From NCBI RefSeq assembly GCF_030068455.1, contig NZ_JAQOSQ010000005.1:146197-210196 (forward strand): DNA of 64,000 nt. The letters are read 5' to 3'. The notes below the pieces were generated by a model. The model had not been told where the DNA came from and ran no database searches. It saw only the letters and a program-made list of their open reading frames with translations. Shown here one piece after another: positions 36,404 to 46,704 of this stretch. How positions within the stretch are numbered: the first letter of the stretch is position 1; the number at the start of each line of letters is the position of its first letter. A program made the translations under genes and the position numbers. Origin of the DNA: Roseofilum casamattae BLCC-M143 (GTDB lineage Bacteria; Cyanobacteriota; Cyanobacteriia; Cyanobacteriales; Desertifilaceae).

Positions 36404-37386
36404 TAGATTAGTCGGTAATTATTTACGATCCATCCTATCCCTATCCCCAGCCCCAACCAAACTAAAAAACACCATCGCGTCAGAGATAAGGCACGATGGA
36501 TAGACTCCAGGGTAATTGGATGAATGCGATCGCCTAAAAGAGGTTTCACTTTGACTATGCCACCATAAGTATTTTCCCCACCTAATTGAACGCCAAGAAT
36601 CGCAGCATATACGCATTCGCTCCATCCAGAATTGGGACTCGGGTCAGCCGTTGCATCTCGTTGACACACCTGCCAAACCTGTCGGGGACGACCGGAGAAT
36701 AAGGATAGGGTAATTACGGTTAAGCGACAGGGAACCCAGGTCAGTAGATCTTCGAGTTTGGCACTAAACCAACCGATATATAAGTAGGGAAGTTCTCGAT
36801 ATCCGATGGTGGAATCTAAGGTACTCGCGGCTTTATAGGCAAACGCCACTGGAGCGCTGCCCAAACCCGGAATTAATGCCCCTAAAATGGCATAAAATAG
36901 GGGAGCACTGACCCCATCAATGGCATTCTCGGCAACTGTTTCTAAGACGGCTCGCAGAATTTCTACTTCATTGAGATCGGCCGTATCTCGACCTACATAC
37001 TTGCTCAGGTTTTCGCGAGCCGTTTCTATCTCTCCCGCTTGTAGGGGGGTCAGTACATCAACAGCGGCATCGCGCAAGCTTTTGCCGGCAAAACAACTGG
37101 CTAAAAGAATGCTTTCGACTCCGATCCCGAGGATGGGATGGACTAGGCGAGCTATCGAGATGATTCTATTGCTAACTAAGGCACTGCCGCCTACGATCGT
37201 CAGAGCTAGAGCAATTCCTCCCAGTCGTTGCCCGAGAGGAGAGTTAGTGAATTTGAGAATAAGGCGAGTCCCCAGAGCGATCGCTTTTCCCATCAATTGA
37301 ACCGGATGGGGCCAGCTCCACGGATCGCCAACGAGTGCATCTAGAATGGCGGCAATTCCTAGGACGATCGCGGACGGGAAGAACAC
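36403..37386 (-). CDS. cobD: adenosylcobinamide-phosphate synthase CobD/CbiB
   Basis: A 327-residue polytopic membrane protein. It begins at a GTG and shows the family signature [20 protein letters not shown], then [20 protein letters not shown] and [31 protein letters not shown], and the C-terminal [22 protein letters not shown]. It joins adenosylcobyric acid with an aminopropanol (phosphate) side chain in B12 or pseudo-B12 synthesis. It lies 14 bp after the Rrf2 regulator and overlaps pyrR by 1 nt. Confidence 0.95.
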   Translation of the reverse strand: MFFPSAIVLGIAAILDALVGDPWSWPHPVQLMGKAIALGTRLILKFTNSPLGQRLGGIALALTIVGGSALVSNRIISIARLVHPILGIGVESILLASCFAGKSLRDAAVDVLTPLQAGEIETARENLSKYVGRDTADLNEVEILRAVLETVAENAIDGVSAPLFYAILGALIPGLGSAPVAFAYKAASTLDSTIGYRELPYLYIGWFSAKLEDLLTWVPCRLTVITLSLFSGRPRQVWQVCQRDATADPSPNSGWSECVYAAILGVQLGGENTYGGIVKVKPLLGDRIHPITLESIHRALSLTRWCFLVWLGLGIGIGWIVNNYRLI

Positions 37387-37400
37387 GACAAGTAAGGGGG

Positions 37401-37844
37401 CTAAACAACAAAATTACTCGACTCTCCTTGGCTCGCTTGCCAACTGCGAGCATCGAAGTAGAGGTCTTCTAGGGAGATAGTATACAAGGATTGTTTGAGT
37501 TTGCGATACAGTTGTTTCCATAACGCGTGGGTTACCCAGTCTTCAACGCGATCGCTATTGGGGGCGAGACCGGCTAAAGGAGGGAGAGTTTCGCCGACAG
37601 CTTCGAGGATTTGTCCGAGAGAAATCCGAGCCGGTTGATGAGCTAAACCATAGCCTCCTCTAGCGCCTCGAACTGAATAAACCAGGCCGGCCGCTCGCAG
37701 TTGGATCAGCAGTTTTTCTAAGTAAGGAGCGGGCAGATCTTGGCGAGTGGCGATGTCGCGCACTGAAGACGGCCCCCAACCGGGTTGCAGGCTTAAATCT
37801 AAGAGGGCCTTAACACTATAATGACCGCGAGTTGTCAGCTTCAT
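37401..37844 (-). CDS. Rrf2-family transcriptional regulator without cysteine ligands
   Basis: A 147-residue Rrf2 protein with a winged HTH: MKLTTRGHYSVKALLDLSLQ, then VRDIATRQDLPAPYLEKLLI, VRGARGGYGLAHQPARISLG. There is no cysteine in the whole sequence, so it cannot hold an iron-sulfur cluster the way IscR or NsrR does. Rrf2-type regulators in cyanobacteria include one reported to act on photosystem I genes; orthology cannot be settled here. It is first in the run with cobD, pyrR, fni and sppA and may regulate that operon. Confidence 0.88.
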   Translation of the reverse strand: MKLTTRGHYSVKALLDLSLQPGWGPSSVRDIATRQDLPAPYLEKLLIQLRAAGLVYSVRGARGGYGLAHQPARISLGQILEAVGETLPPLAGLAPNSDRVEDWVTHALWKQLYRKLKQSLYTISLEDLYFDARSWQASQGESSNFVV

Positions 37845-38090
37845 CTCGGGAATATCTACTGAGATTGATTCAGTCCTGTGGCGAGTCTATCTTGAGGGCA
37901 ATCCTTGCCGCCTTGAAGGACAATTATCCGACCGATCGTCGCCATCGATCTGTTTTTATTTTGCCATGGCTTAAGTTTTTGGTAAGCTGTTGTAATATAT
38001 TGTTACTGGCTGGTGAAAAAAAATCCTTTTTTTTTTCGGCAAGTATCAGTTAAACTGAAAATAGTTCTAAGGTTAGTCAATTTCTAAGCA

Positions 38091-38477
38091 ATGAGTAAAA
38101 AAGAAAAAACTAAGGCGCTAGTGGGTGAAGAGCTTGTCAAGAAGGTGAAAGAGCTAGACCACCTCAGCAAAGAAGAGAAAGCGAGAGAGTGCGGTTACTA
38201 TACCACTACAAAAAGTGGGGTAGAGCGCGTGAATATGATGAAGTTCCTCAATGCATTGATCGATGCCGAAGGAATTGAGTTGGATGGCAAAAATTCATCC
38301 AATGGACGCGGCGGACGAAGTGCGAGCTATCGCATTAGCGTGCAATCGAATCATAATTTACTCATTGGCGCCGCTTACACCAGACAGATGGGACTGAAAA
38401 AAGGCGATGAGTTTGAGATTACTCTCGGACGCAAACACATTCATCTGAAACAAGTTGAATCGGAAACAGAAGAGTAA
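38091..38477 (+). CDS. cyabrB2: cyAbrB2-type AbrB-like transcription regulator
   Basis: A 128-residue protein of the cyanobacteria-specific cyAbrB family. The N-terminal part LVKKVKELDHLSKEEKAREC, then GYYTTTKSGVERVNMMKFLN, and the C-terminal AbrB-like part SYRISVQSNHNLLIGAAYTR followed by MGLKKGDEFEITLGRKHIHL match the cyAbrB2 (Sll0822) type better than cyAbrB1, from memory of both. In Synechocystis it acts as a nucleoid-like regulator of carbon and nitrogen metabolism genes. It is monocistronic with a 246-bp AT-rich upstream region divergent from the Rrf2 gene. Confidence 0.85.
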   Translation: MSKKEKTKALVGEELVKKVKELDHLSKEEKARECGYYTTTKSGVERVNMMKFLNALIDAEGIELDGKNSSNGRGGRSASYRISVQSNHNLLIGAAYTRQMGLKKGDEFEITLGRKHIHLKQVESETEE

Positions 38478-38643
38478 ATCGGGCGATCGCAAACCGGACG
38501 AGATCGAATGCAACCGTCGATCGCAAGTCAAATGAAAGCGATTTAGGGGAGATTGGGCAAAGAGCGCGCGGTACGTCTCAGGCGAACCCGATTTCTCCCT
38601 AAACCTGGGGTAAAATGAAAGTGGTTTTGAACGCATCAACCCA

Positions 38644-39039
38644 ATGAATGCAGATTTTTTTAAATTTGAGAACCACTCCAATACTTGTCCGGCATGTCAC
38701 CGAGTTCAAAGCTTACCCCTGGAACCCGAACCCTCTAAACGCGGACTTTATCGTTGCCCCTATTGCCATCAACGGTTGGTCGTCAGCCATAGCGGCCATT
38801 ACGTGCGCGACCCCTTTCGATTCCGACCTTTGAAGTCGAGTCAACTGCTGCGCCGCCAAAGTCATCCCCTTGCCAGAGCCTGCCGAGACCTAACAACAGC
38901 TAAAGCTCCTTCTTGGGTCACATTAATGGCAAGTATTGCCCTTCTGAGCTTTGCCCTGGCGGCGGCAGAACGGTTGAAACTATTGGATCGTCCCATTCCG
39001 GAATGGATAGAGAATAAAACTCAGCTTATGGGTCTCTAG
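38644..39039 (+). CDS. zinc-ribbon protein with a C-terminal membrane helix
   Basis: A 131-residue protein with a four-cysteine zinc ribbon: C-P-A-C-H near residue 15 and C-P-Y-C-H near residue 37. A basic linker follows, then one transmembrane helix (WVTLMASIALLSFALAAAE, about 95-113). Its function is unknown; it may be a membrane-tethered binding module. A TAAAAT element about 25-30 bp upstream could be its -10 box. Its end overlaps the convergent glycosyltransferase gene by 14 bp. Confidence 0.72.
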   Translation: MNADFFKFENHSNTCPACHRVQSLPLEPEPSKRGLYRCPYCHQRLVVSHSGHYVRDPFRFRPLKSSQLLRRQSHPLARACRDLTTAKAPSWVTLMASIALLSFALAAAERLKLLDRPIPEWIENKTQLMGL

Positions 39040-40666
39040 ATTTCGTCACTAATGTCCATCCAGCAGCCGTTCCGAGAAGCTCCATGCGATCGCCATGGAG
39101 TGACTCAAAACTTTCCAATCCCGACCGATCGAGGAGCAAATAGGGTTGCGGATATTGCAACCAAGCTTGCTCGATTTGTTCCGGGGTTGACGGAATCAAG
39201 CGGCGATCGCTATAAAAGTCGAGAGATGGACGACCGTGGGGATAGTTGCTGAGGATGGGTTGCCCCGTGGGAGTATTAGCAGTCAGTAATTGGGCGACGG
39301 GTTTCACTGGAAATCCTTCGTTCAATTCCCAAACCCATTGCCCGGAAGACATTAATAAAACGAGAGAAAGATAGCAACCCCAACCTAAAATGCTAATAAA
39401 CTGAGGGTTGGCTCGCTGAAATAAGAGGCTGGTGAGAGTCAAAGTTAGAGCAAAACAGAGACCAGTCAAGCCAATAATTGTACTCGATACCCCATCGGAA
39501 AAAACTAGATAACTCAATCCTCCCCAAGCCAACCCCGAGAGTCCCCAAAAGCCCCATTTCCAGACTCGTTTGAGGGTGGAATCCAGTGGAGGACTGCCTT
39601 GAGTACAATAACTCCAGACCTCTGCCAGTTGCGCGCCTCCTGCTAGAGCCAGAGCGGGATAGAGAGGCAGAACGTACCACGGAAGTTTAGTTCCCATGAC
39701 GGAAATGGCCGTGAAATAAATCCCCGACCACACTAAGACTAATTTACCCCAACTCAGACGGCGATCGCGCCACGCTAATCTAAAACCCGGAAGAATGACT
39801 AGCAGCCAGGGCCAGGATAATTTAACCACTTCGAGAAGATAATACCAAGGAGGGCCGGAGCGGTTTTCTACCGACTGCCAAATGCGACTAAAAGACTGAT
39901 CGACAACGCCAGTTTCGAGGAACTGAGGACCGTAATGCCAGAGTTGCAACCCATACCAAAGGCTAACCGGAATCGAGCCGACCAGCAGGCCGAGCCATAA
40001 GTAACCGGACTTGAGCAAGCGCGGCGTATCGATGGCGAGAAAGACGAGAATAATCGCTCCTAATAATAGGGCTAAAATACTTTTGGTTAAGGCAATTAAT
40101 CCCAAACTGCAGCCAACACCAAAACTATAAGAGATAGTGCGCCGGCCGTTCCCCGCTAAGGCGATCGCCAATAAGAAAAAACAGAGAACCGGCCCGTCTA
40201 ACATGGCTAACCGTCCGTGACGGACAACGGGCAATAATGTTAAATAAATTAAAGTAGAGAAAATTGCGGGCAATCGCAGTCCAAACGCTTCTAAGCCGAC
40301 GCGATACATAAGAGGAACTGAGGTTGCACTTAACAAGGCAGGAGGCAAGCGAGTCATCCATTCACTCACCCCATAAAACTGATAGCCTAGAGCGATGAAC
40401 CAATGGATTAAAGGCGGTTTATTCCAATACGGTGCTCCGGATAGAGTCGGAAAAATCCAACCCTCCCAAGATTCGGAACGACTGATATTACGGGCGACTT
40501 GGGCAATGGTTCCTTCATCCCAATCCCGCATTGGAGAATCGCCTAAGTGAATGGTAAAGAGGAACAATGCAGCGGCAAAAAAGGCCAAAACCCAGAAGCG
40601 ATCGATGGGATGAGGAACGGGCAGAGCGGAGTTAGGCGATCGCATCGGGAAAAAATTGCGGTACAT
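39026..40666 (-). CDS. GT39-family (ArnT-like) membrane glycosyltransferase
   Basis: A 546-residue polytopic protein with about 11-12 hydrophobic segments. The first extracytoplasmic loop carries the acidic motif RDWDEGTIAQVARNI (about residues 47-61), followed by PYWNKPPLIHWFIALGYQ, which together are the PMT/ArnT-type active-site signature. It transfers a sugar from a lipid (undecaprenyl/dolichyl-type) phosphate carrier onto protein or lipid at the outer face of the membrane. The acceptor is unknown. A soluble C-terminal tail (about 455-546) follows the last helix. Confidence 0.88.
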   Translation of the reverse strand: MYRNFFPMRSPNSALPVPHPIDRFWVLAFFAAALFLFTIHLGDSPMRDWDEGTIAQVARNISRSESWEGWIFPTLSGAPYWNKPPLIHWFIALGYQFYGVSEWMTRLPPALLSATSVPLMYRVGLEAFGLRLPAIFSTLIYLTLLPVVRHGRLAMLDGPVLCFFLLAIALAGNGRRTISYSFGVGCSLGLIALTKSILALLLGAIILVFLAIDTPRLLKSGYLWLGLLVGSIPVSLWYGLQLWHYGPQFLETGVVDQSFSRIWQSVENRSGPPWYYLLEVVKLSWPWLLVILPGFRLAWRDRRLSWGKLVLVWSGIYFTAISVMGTKLPWYVLPLYPALALAGGAQLAEVWSYCTQGSPPLDSTLKRVWKWGFWGLSGLAWGGLSYLVFSDGVSSTIIGLTGLCFALTLTLTSLLFQRANPQFISILGWGCYLSLVLLMSSGQWVWELNEGFPVKPVAQLLTANTPTGQPILSNYPHGRPSLDFYSDRRLIPSTPEQIEQAWLQYPQPYLLLDRSGLESFESLHGDRMELLGTAAGWTLVTKSRDP

Positions 40667-40797
40667 CGAGCCAATAAGAACGAGAGTGTAGGGGAGATTA
40701 AATTAATCTGAGGTTAAGTTGCCCATAATTTTTAGTATTCTACGATAGATTTGCTAGTTTCCCGATAAAATTTAAGCGAGTGTATAGAGTGAATCTA

Positions 40798-42351
40798 ATG
40801 TATCAATGGCAAACGCTTAAATCCTGGGTCAGAAATCTGGTCGGTACCAGCCTGGTTTCAACTCTGAGTTTATTCATCTCGGCTGAGGTTGGCTCGGCAT
40901 TGAGTCTCAAACCAATCGGAACCTATACAACCGGTATCTTTGATGAGAGTGCTGCCGAGATTATCGCTTACGATCCGGGAACTCGTCGCTTATTTGTCAC
41001 CAATGGTGCTAAAAATCAGTTAGATATTCTCGATATTACCGATCCCACTCAGCCGAGGTTGCGCGCTGCGATCGATCTGAATCCCTATGGCGGTGGAGTG
41101 AATAGCGTGGCGGTATCGAATGGGAAAGTCGCTATTGCTATCGAAGCTAAGGTGAAACAAGACCCCGGAACTATTTTATTTTTGGATAGTAATGGTCGGC
41201 GTTTGAACTCGGTCAAGGTTGGCGCTCTACCGGATATGGTAACTTTTACTCCGGATGGAGAGAAACTTCTGGTTGCTAATGAAGGAGAACCGAATAGCTA
41301 CGATCGAGCGGATTCAGTCGATCCAGAAGGCTCGGTAAGTATTATCGATCTGAGAACCGGTCGGGTAACAACGGCCGAGTTTGATGGGGTTCCGATGGAA
41401 GGACACGTACGGATTTTCGGGCCGAATGCTTCCGTGGCGCAAGATTTGGAACCGGAATATATTACGGTATCGGCGGATTCGCGCACGGCTTGGGTTACGC
41501 TGCAAGAGAATAATGCGATCGCCATTCTCGATATTACGACCGGTCGCTTCCAGAAAGTGGTCGGACTCGGTTACAAAAATCATAGCTTGCCCAGAAATGG
41601 TTTGGATGCCAGCGATAAGGATAATACGATTAATATTGCCAACTGGCCGGTGTTTGGCATGTATCAACCGGACTCCATTGCCAGCTACGATGTTAACGGA
41701 AAAACCTATTTAGTTACGGCTAATGAAGGAGACAGTCGCGAGTACGATGGGTTTGTGGAAGAAGAGCGAGTCAAAGACCTCGATCCGACGGCATTTCCGG
41801 CAGCGCAAGGCTTGCAAGATGATGTTGCTCTGGGTCGGTTAATCGTAACAAATACGATTGGCGATCGCAATGCCGATCCGAGGGCAATCTACAGTTTTGG
41901 CGCTCGTTCGTTTTCCATTTGGGATAGTAATGGTAAGTTAGTGTTCGATAGTCAGGATGCTTTAGAGCAACTCACGGCTCAATATTTCCCCGATTTCTTT
42001 AACTCGAATCATAGCGAAAATAAGTTGGAAAGCCGCTCGGACAATAAGGGGCCGGAACCCGAAGCACTGACCTTAGGACGAATTGGCGATCGCACATTGG
42101 CGTTTGTCGGCTTAGAACGCATCGGCGGTATTGTAGTTTATGACATCAGCAATCCCCAAACGCCTCGCTTTTTAGAGTACGCTAACAACCGAGATTTTGC
42201 TGGAGATCCGGAAGCAGGGAACGCTGGAGATTTAGGGCCGGAAGGACTGGTTTTTATTCCTGGGACGGATAGTCCGATCGGGCAACCGCTGTTGGTGGCG
42301 ACCAATGAGGTGAGCGGTACGACCACAGTGTATGCGATCGCCGTTGATTAG
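40798..42351 (+). CDS. choice-of-anchor I family secreted protein
   Basis: A 517-residue protein from the ATG at 40798. The frame is also open from a GTG at 40780, but the ATG gives a clean signal peptide (basic start, then VSTLSLFISAEVGSA, cut near residue 35). The remainder is a beta-propeller-like surface domain with VTFTPDGEKLLVANEGEPNS, the diagnostic NWPVFGMYQPDSIASY and TYLVTANEGDSREYDGF, and EGLVFIPG near the end, as in choice-of-anchor I and phytase/PhoX-like proteins. Its role is unknown; it is extracytoplasmic. A terminator follows 42 bp downstream. Confidence 0.85.
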   Translation: MYQWQTLKSWVRNLVGTSLVSTLSLFISAEVGSALSLKPIGTYTTGIFDESAAEIIAYDPGTRRLFVTNGAKNQLDILDITDPTQPRLRAAIDLNPYGGGVNSVAVSNGKVAIAIEAKVKQDPGTILFLDSNGRRLNSVKVGALPDMVTFTPDGEKLLVANEGEPNSYDRADSVDPEGSVSIIDLRTGRVTTAEFDGVPMEGHVRIFGPNASVAQDLEPEYITVSADSRTAWVTLQENNAIAILDITTGRFQKVVGLGYKNHSLPRNGLDASDKDNTINIANWPVFGMYQPDSIASYDVNGKTYLVTANEGDSREYDGFVEEERVKDLDPTAFPAAQGLQDDVALGRLIVTNTIGDRNADPRAIYSFGARSFSIWDSNGKLVFDSQDALEQLTAQYFPDFFNSNHSENKLESRSDNKGPEPEALTLGRIGDRTLAFVGLERIGGIVVYDISNPQTPRFLEYANNRDFAGDPEAGNAGDLGPEGLVFIPGTDSPIGQPLLVATNEVSGTTTVYAIAVD

Positions 42352-42392
42352 GCGAGTTTCAATCGGGTTCGGGCAAATTCAGGGCGATCGCG

Positions 42393-42416
42393 GGGAGTTG
42401 AGGACTCCCTTTTTTT
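42393..42416 (+). terminator. rho-independent terminator
   Basis: GGGAGT, loop TGAGG, ACTCCC is followed at once by seven T residues. It lies 42 bp after the choice-of-anchor I gene. The stem is short but GC-rich and the T-run is clear. The rest of 42352-42591 shows nothing else that I can support. Confidence 0.8.
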
Positions 42417-42591
42417 GCGTGCGGGCAATCTTCAATTCCCACACTCGCTCTCACTTTACTATACACTAGACAAAGGGAAATTGATTATCCAGATAACTAT
42501 TATATCGAGTTTCTAAGTGAAAATTGCATGAGAGATCGCCCTTATAACACCCAGATTTCAGCGTAATTTCCTCAATGTTGCGATTGTAGAT

Positions 42592-45500
42592 ATGCTCAAC
42601 TTAACGTTTCCGATGCAACCTACGATTATTTTGGTTTGTGCGCAAGCCGAATCTTGCTCTTGGTTTTCTGCACTTGCCCAGGAACAGGGATACCAGCTTG
42701 AGTTCTGTCATGATGCGATCGCTCTTCTTCCGCGTCTCAATCGTTTAAACGCGAGTTTAATTCTGCTCGATATTACCCAATATGATGGAACTCTAGACAT
42801 CTGCCAGCAAATTCGTAACGATTCTCGCTGGCACGATCTACCTATTATCGCTCTCAACACTACTGATATTCCCTTCGATAAAGGCGCGGTATTTGCTGCC
42901 GGAATTAATGATTATTTGCTCGCCCCCTTTCATGAGGCTGAAGTTGGAGCCAAGTGCCAGCATTTTATCCAACATTACCATTTGCAGCAAGAGCATAATA
43001 CCCTACGGCGTTCGGTTACCCAACAACATTATATTATCGAACAGCTTGAAGCAAGTTGGGGACTTTCGGAAGAAAGATTTCATAAAGTGTTTTGCTCTAG
43101 TCCCAGTTTATTATTTTTAATGAGTTACGATCGCGGCCAGATCCTCGAAGTTAACCAAAACTTTGTTAACGAAACTGGGTACGATCGAGAAGAGGCGATC
43201 GGCAGCAGTGTTTCTCAGTTAAATTTCCTCTTCTCTTCTGAGTCCTGGGAGCATATTATCGATATTCTCGAACGAGACAAAGAAATCATCAATATTGAAA
43301 TTCTCTTCAAAAATAAATCCGATCGATGTCGGATCGGATTGCTGTCTGCCCAAGCCATTAATTTAGACGGACAGCAGTACTTTTTATTCAATATTAATGA
43401 CATTACTGGACTGAAGCAATCGGAAGAATTTTTGCAGAAATCAGAAGCAGAGTTACTGACCTTGTTTGCCGCAATGGATGATGCGATCGTGGTTCTTGAT
43501 TATCATGGAAAATATCTGAAAATTGCGCCCACTCGATACAGTCAATTTCAGGGCGATCGCAATAAGCAAATTGAACGTTATTTGCATGAGATATTGCCGG
43601 AAGAAGCTGCAGATTTTCAACTCTATTGGACGCAGAAAGTAATTGACGAGCAACGAACAATTGAAAATTTAGAGTACCGTTTAGCGATGGGAAATCAAGA
43701 AACCTGGTTTATGGCGACTGTTTCTCCATTACAAACTAATGCAGCAGTTTGGGTCTCTCGCGATATAACCTCTCGCAAACAAGCTGAAGAAAAAGTAAAG
43801 CTGTTTGAACGAGCGATCGCCAGTAGCACTAATGGTATTGTTATTACCGATGCAACTCAACCGGACAATCCAGTTATTTATGTCAATCCTGGATTTGAAA
43901 AACTCACTGGATATACTCAAGCAGAAATATTCGGAAAGAATTGCAGTTTTTTGCAAGGAAATTACAGAGATCAACCTGGAGTAAAACTAGTCAGAGATGC
44001 GATAAGAACGGAAAAATCTTGTCGAGTAATTCTTAGAAATTACAGAAAAGATAATACCATTTTCTGGAACGATCTCTCTCTCTCTCCTGTATTTAACGAC
44101 CGAGGAAAACCGATCTACTATATTGGAATTCAAACAGATATCACAGAATTAAAAATTGCACAAAATGCATTGAAAAAACAATTCGATCGCGCTTTGCTGA
44201 TCGAACGCGTCACTGATGAACTTCGCCAAACCCTCGATAGTCAACAAATTTTCCAGACGGCCGCTAATTCGATCGGCGAAACATTCCAAGCTAATCGATG
44301 CTTAATTCATACCTATACTCCAAGCCTTGCCAATCCTCTACCATTAGTCGCTGAATATACAGCCTTGGAAAAATCTTCAATGCGCTTCTGGAACATGCCC
44401 GTTGAGAATAATCCTTATTTGTCAATTATCTTAGCTCAAGAAGATGGCATAGCAATCGATAATATTAATATTAATCCATTAGTCAAAAAGATTCGTCCTT
44501 TGTTAATAAACTTAGGGATTAAATCAATTTTAGGTATCCGAACCTCCTATCAAAATCAGCCCAACGGTGCAATATTTTTACATCAATGTGATTGGTTTCG
44601 TCAATGGGACAAAGATGAAGTTGATTTTTTAGAATCAGTGGCATCTCAATTAGGCATTGCAATTAACCAAGCCCAACTCTTAGATCGAGAAAAAGAGCGA
44701 CGAAAAGAACTGGATGTACAAAATATTCGGCTTCAGCAAGAGATTGGAAATAAGAATCGGATGGAGCGGGCACTGCGAGAAAGTGAGTCGAATTATCGAG
44801 AATTAGTCCATAATGCCAATAGCATGATTGTGCGGATAGACTGTCAGGGAAAGATAGTCTTCTTCAATGAATTTGCGCGAGAGTTTTTTGGCTATAGTGA
44901 AAATGAAATTATCGGACAAGATTTTCAAGAGATTATTGTATCTATTCTCGATAGTGAAGACATGCCAGTACAACCTACTATTTTTGATATTTTAAAATGT
45001 CCGGAACAGTATCCAAATCATGAAAGCAAACATCAACTGAGAAATGGCGATCGCGTTTGGATTCAATGGACGAATCGTGCCTTACTCGATGAGAGGGGAG
45101 AGCTAGCAGGCTTGCTTTCTGTAGGGATTGATACGACCGAACGAAAACAAGCTCAAATTGAATTGCAAAAAGCAAAACACTCCGCCGAACTGGCGAATCT
45201 GACTAAAAGCCAATTTATTGCTCGTATGAGCCATGAATTGCGAACGCCCTTAAATGCAATTCTTGGGTTTACGCAAATGCTGCTCCAACGTCCCAGACTC
45301 GATCGCGAACAGAATGATTATTTGAATATTATTAATCGTAGTGGCGAACATTTACTCAATTTGATTAATGATATTCTTTCCCTGTCAAAAATAGAAGCGG
45401 GGAAAATAAGTATTAATCGGAGTTGTTTGAGCTTACATACATTAATGTACGAAGTGCAAGATATGTTGCGCCTGAAAGCCGAACAAAAAGGATTAAAAAT

Positions 45501-46635
45501 TCACATAAAAATTGACGAACGTACACCAGAATGGGTTATTGCAGATGAAGGTAAGCTTCGGCAAATATTGATGAATTTATTGTCCAACAGTGTTAAATTT
45601 ACGAGGGAAGGGAAAATCGAGCTAAGAGTATGCGCTCTTCCCGAAGAAAATAGTTTGAATCAACAACAATTTTATTGGGAAATTGAAGATACTGGAGAAG
45701 GAATTGAGTCGGAAGAGCTACCCCTACTCTTCGAGCCATTTATACAAACTGAGTCTGGAAAAAAATCCGGTCAAGGAACCGGTCTCGGATTAACAATTTG
45801 CAAACAACTCATTCAATTAATGTCTGGAAATATCCAAGTTTTATCAGAGTTGGATCGAGGAACTTTAGTGAAATTAAATCTGCCTTTACACCTGGCAAGC
45901 AGCACGGAAATCCCTCAAATTGAGGAGAAAAAACGGGCGATCGCACTCGCTCCAAATCAACCCAGTTATCGTATTCTAGTTGTGGACGATAGTTGGGAAA
46001 ATCGCCATCTCTTAGTCAAGCAACTCGAACCATTAGGTTTTACAGTCCGCGAAGCAGAAAACGGAGAACAGGCGATCGCATTATGGTCGAGTTGGTCTCC
46101 CGATTTTATTTGGATGGATTTACAAATGCCCGTGATGAATGGTTATCAAGCGACGCGTCAAATTCGCGATCGCGAACGACAAGAGCAACGACCGTGTCCC
46201 ATCCCTATTATTGCCTTAACTGCTAGCGTCTTAGATGAAAATCGGACTTCAATTCAAGATGTAGGATGCAATGAATTAGTCTACAAACCCGTTACTCAAG
46301 ATACTCTCTTGCAAAAAATGGCAGACTACTTAGGTATTGAGTATATTTATGAATCAGCTCGCGAAGAAATTACCATCAACGAATTTAGTTATTCGCCCAA
46401 TCTAGATTTGACCTTAGAGGACTTAGTTATGATGCCTATTGATTGGATTATTCAACTCAATCAAGCTACAACTCAAGCCGATGAAGAATCGATTGTCGAT
46501 TTAGTGGCAACTCTGCCACCGTCTCAAGCTCCCCTAGGAGATGCAATCTCCAGTTTAGTCGCTCGATATCACTTCGAGCAACTGCTCGAGGCAACCGCAG
46601 AAGCCATCGACCATCTGAGGCAATTAGAGGATTAG
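42592..46635 (+). CDS. multi-PAS/LOV hybrid sensor histidine kinase-response regulator
   Basis: A 1347-residue cytoplasmic hybrid kinase. Domains: receiver-like (about 5-125, LILLDITQYDG); PAS (about 160-275); PAS (about 280-400); a LOV-type PAS (about 405-520) with GKNCSFLQGN and C451, NYRKD, FWNDLSLSPV and GIQTDITE; GAF (about 535-705); PAS (about 735-860); HisKA with H881 in MSHELRTPLNAIL; HATPase_c ending in GTGLGLTICKQL; a receiver with D1176 (FIWMDLQMPVMNGYQATRQI); and a helical C-terminal tail. The LOV cysteine and the Asn/Gln flavin contacts are present, so blue-light sensing is likely. The usual Arg after the Cys is Ser. It is 69 bp upstream of a cyclase gene, its probable target. 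Confidence 0.9.
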   Translation: MLNLTFPMQPTIILVCAQAESCSWFSALAQEQGYQLEFCHDAIALLPRLNRLNASLILLDITQYDGTLDICQQIRNDSRWHDLPIIALNTTDIPFDKGAVFAAGINDYLLAPFHEAEVGAKCQHFIQHYHLQQEHNTLRRSVTQQHYIIEQLEASWGLSEERFHKVFCSSPSLLFLMSYDRGQILEVNQNFVNETGYDREEAIGSSVSQLNFLFSSESWEHIIDILERDKEIINIEILFKNKSDRCRIGLLSAQAINLDGQQYFLFNINDITGLKQSEEFLQKSEAELLTLFAAMDDAIVVLDYHGKYLKIAPTRYSQFQGDRNKQIERYLHEILPEEAADFQLYWTQKVIDEQRTIENLEYRLAMGNQETWFMATVSPLQTNAAVWVSRDITSRKQAEEKVKLFERAIASSTNGIVITDATQPDNPVIYVNPGFEKLTGYTQAEIFGKNCSFLQGNYRDQPGVKLVRDAIRTEKSCRVILRNYRKDNTIFWNDLSLSPVFNDRGKPIYYIGIQTDITELKIAQNALKKQFDRALLIERVTDELRQTLDSQQIFQTAANSIGETFQANRCLIHTYTPSLANPLPLVAEYTALEKSSMRFWNMPVENNPYLSIILAQEDGIAIDNININPLVKKIRPLLINLGIKSILGIRTSYQNQPNGAIFLHQCDWFRQWDKDEVDFLESVASQLGIAINQAQLLDREKERRKELDVQNIRLQQEIGNKNRMERALRESESNYRELVHNANSMIVRIDCQGKIVFFNEFAREFFGYSENEIIGQDFQEIIVSILDSEDMPVQPTIFDILKCPEQYPNHESKHQLRNGDRVWIQWTNRALLDERGELAGLLSVGIDTTERKQAQIELQKAKHSAELANLTKSQFIARMSHELRTPLNAILGFTQMLLQRPRLDREQNDYLNIINRSGEHLLNLINDILSLSKIEAGKISINRSCLSLHTLMYEVQDMLRLKAEQKGLKIHIKIDERTPEWVIADEGKLRQILMNLLSNSVKFTREGKIELRVCALPEENSLNQQQFYWEIEDTGEGIESEELPLLFEPFIQTESGKKSGQGTGLGLTICKQLIQLMSGNIQVLSELDRGTLVKLNLPLHLASSTEIPQIEEKKRAIALAPNQPSYRILVVDDSWENRHLLVKQLEPLGFTVREAENGEQAIALWSSWSPDFIWMDLQMPVMNGYQATRQIRDRERQEQRPCPIPIIALTASVLDENRTSIQDVGCNELVYKPVTQDTLLQKMADYLGIEYIYESAREEITINEFSYSPNLDLTLEDLVMMPIDWIIQLNQATTQADEESIVDLVATLPPSQAPLGDAISSLVARYHFEQLLEATAEAIDHLRQLED

Positions 46636-46704
46636 TTGAGCCATCGGTTTGAGACGATTTAAACCTTCTCTAACCAAACACTATTTATCCTTGGGATTTC
46701 GATA

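Noticed and set aside
37995..38010. Possible NtcA-binding site GTAATATATTGTTAC upstream of cyAbrB2
   Set aside because: The spacing between GTA and TAC is nine bases, not the eight required for the NtcA consensus.
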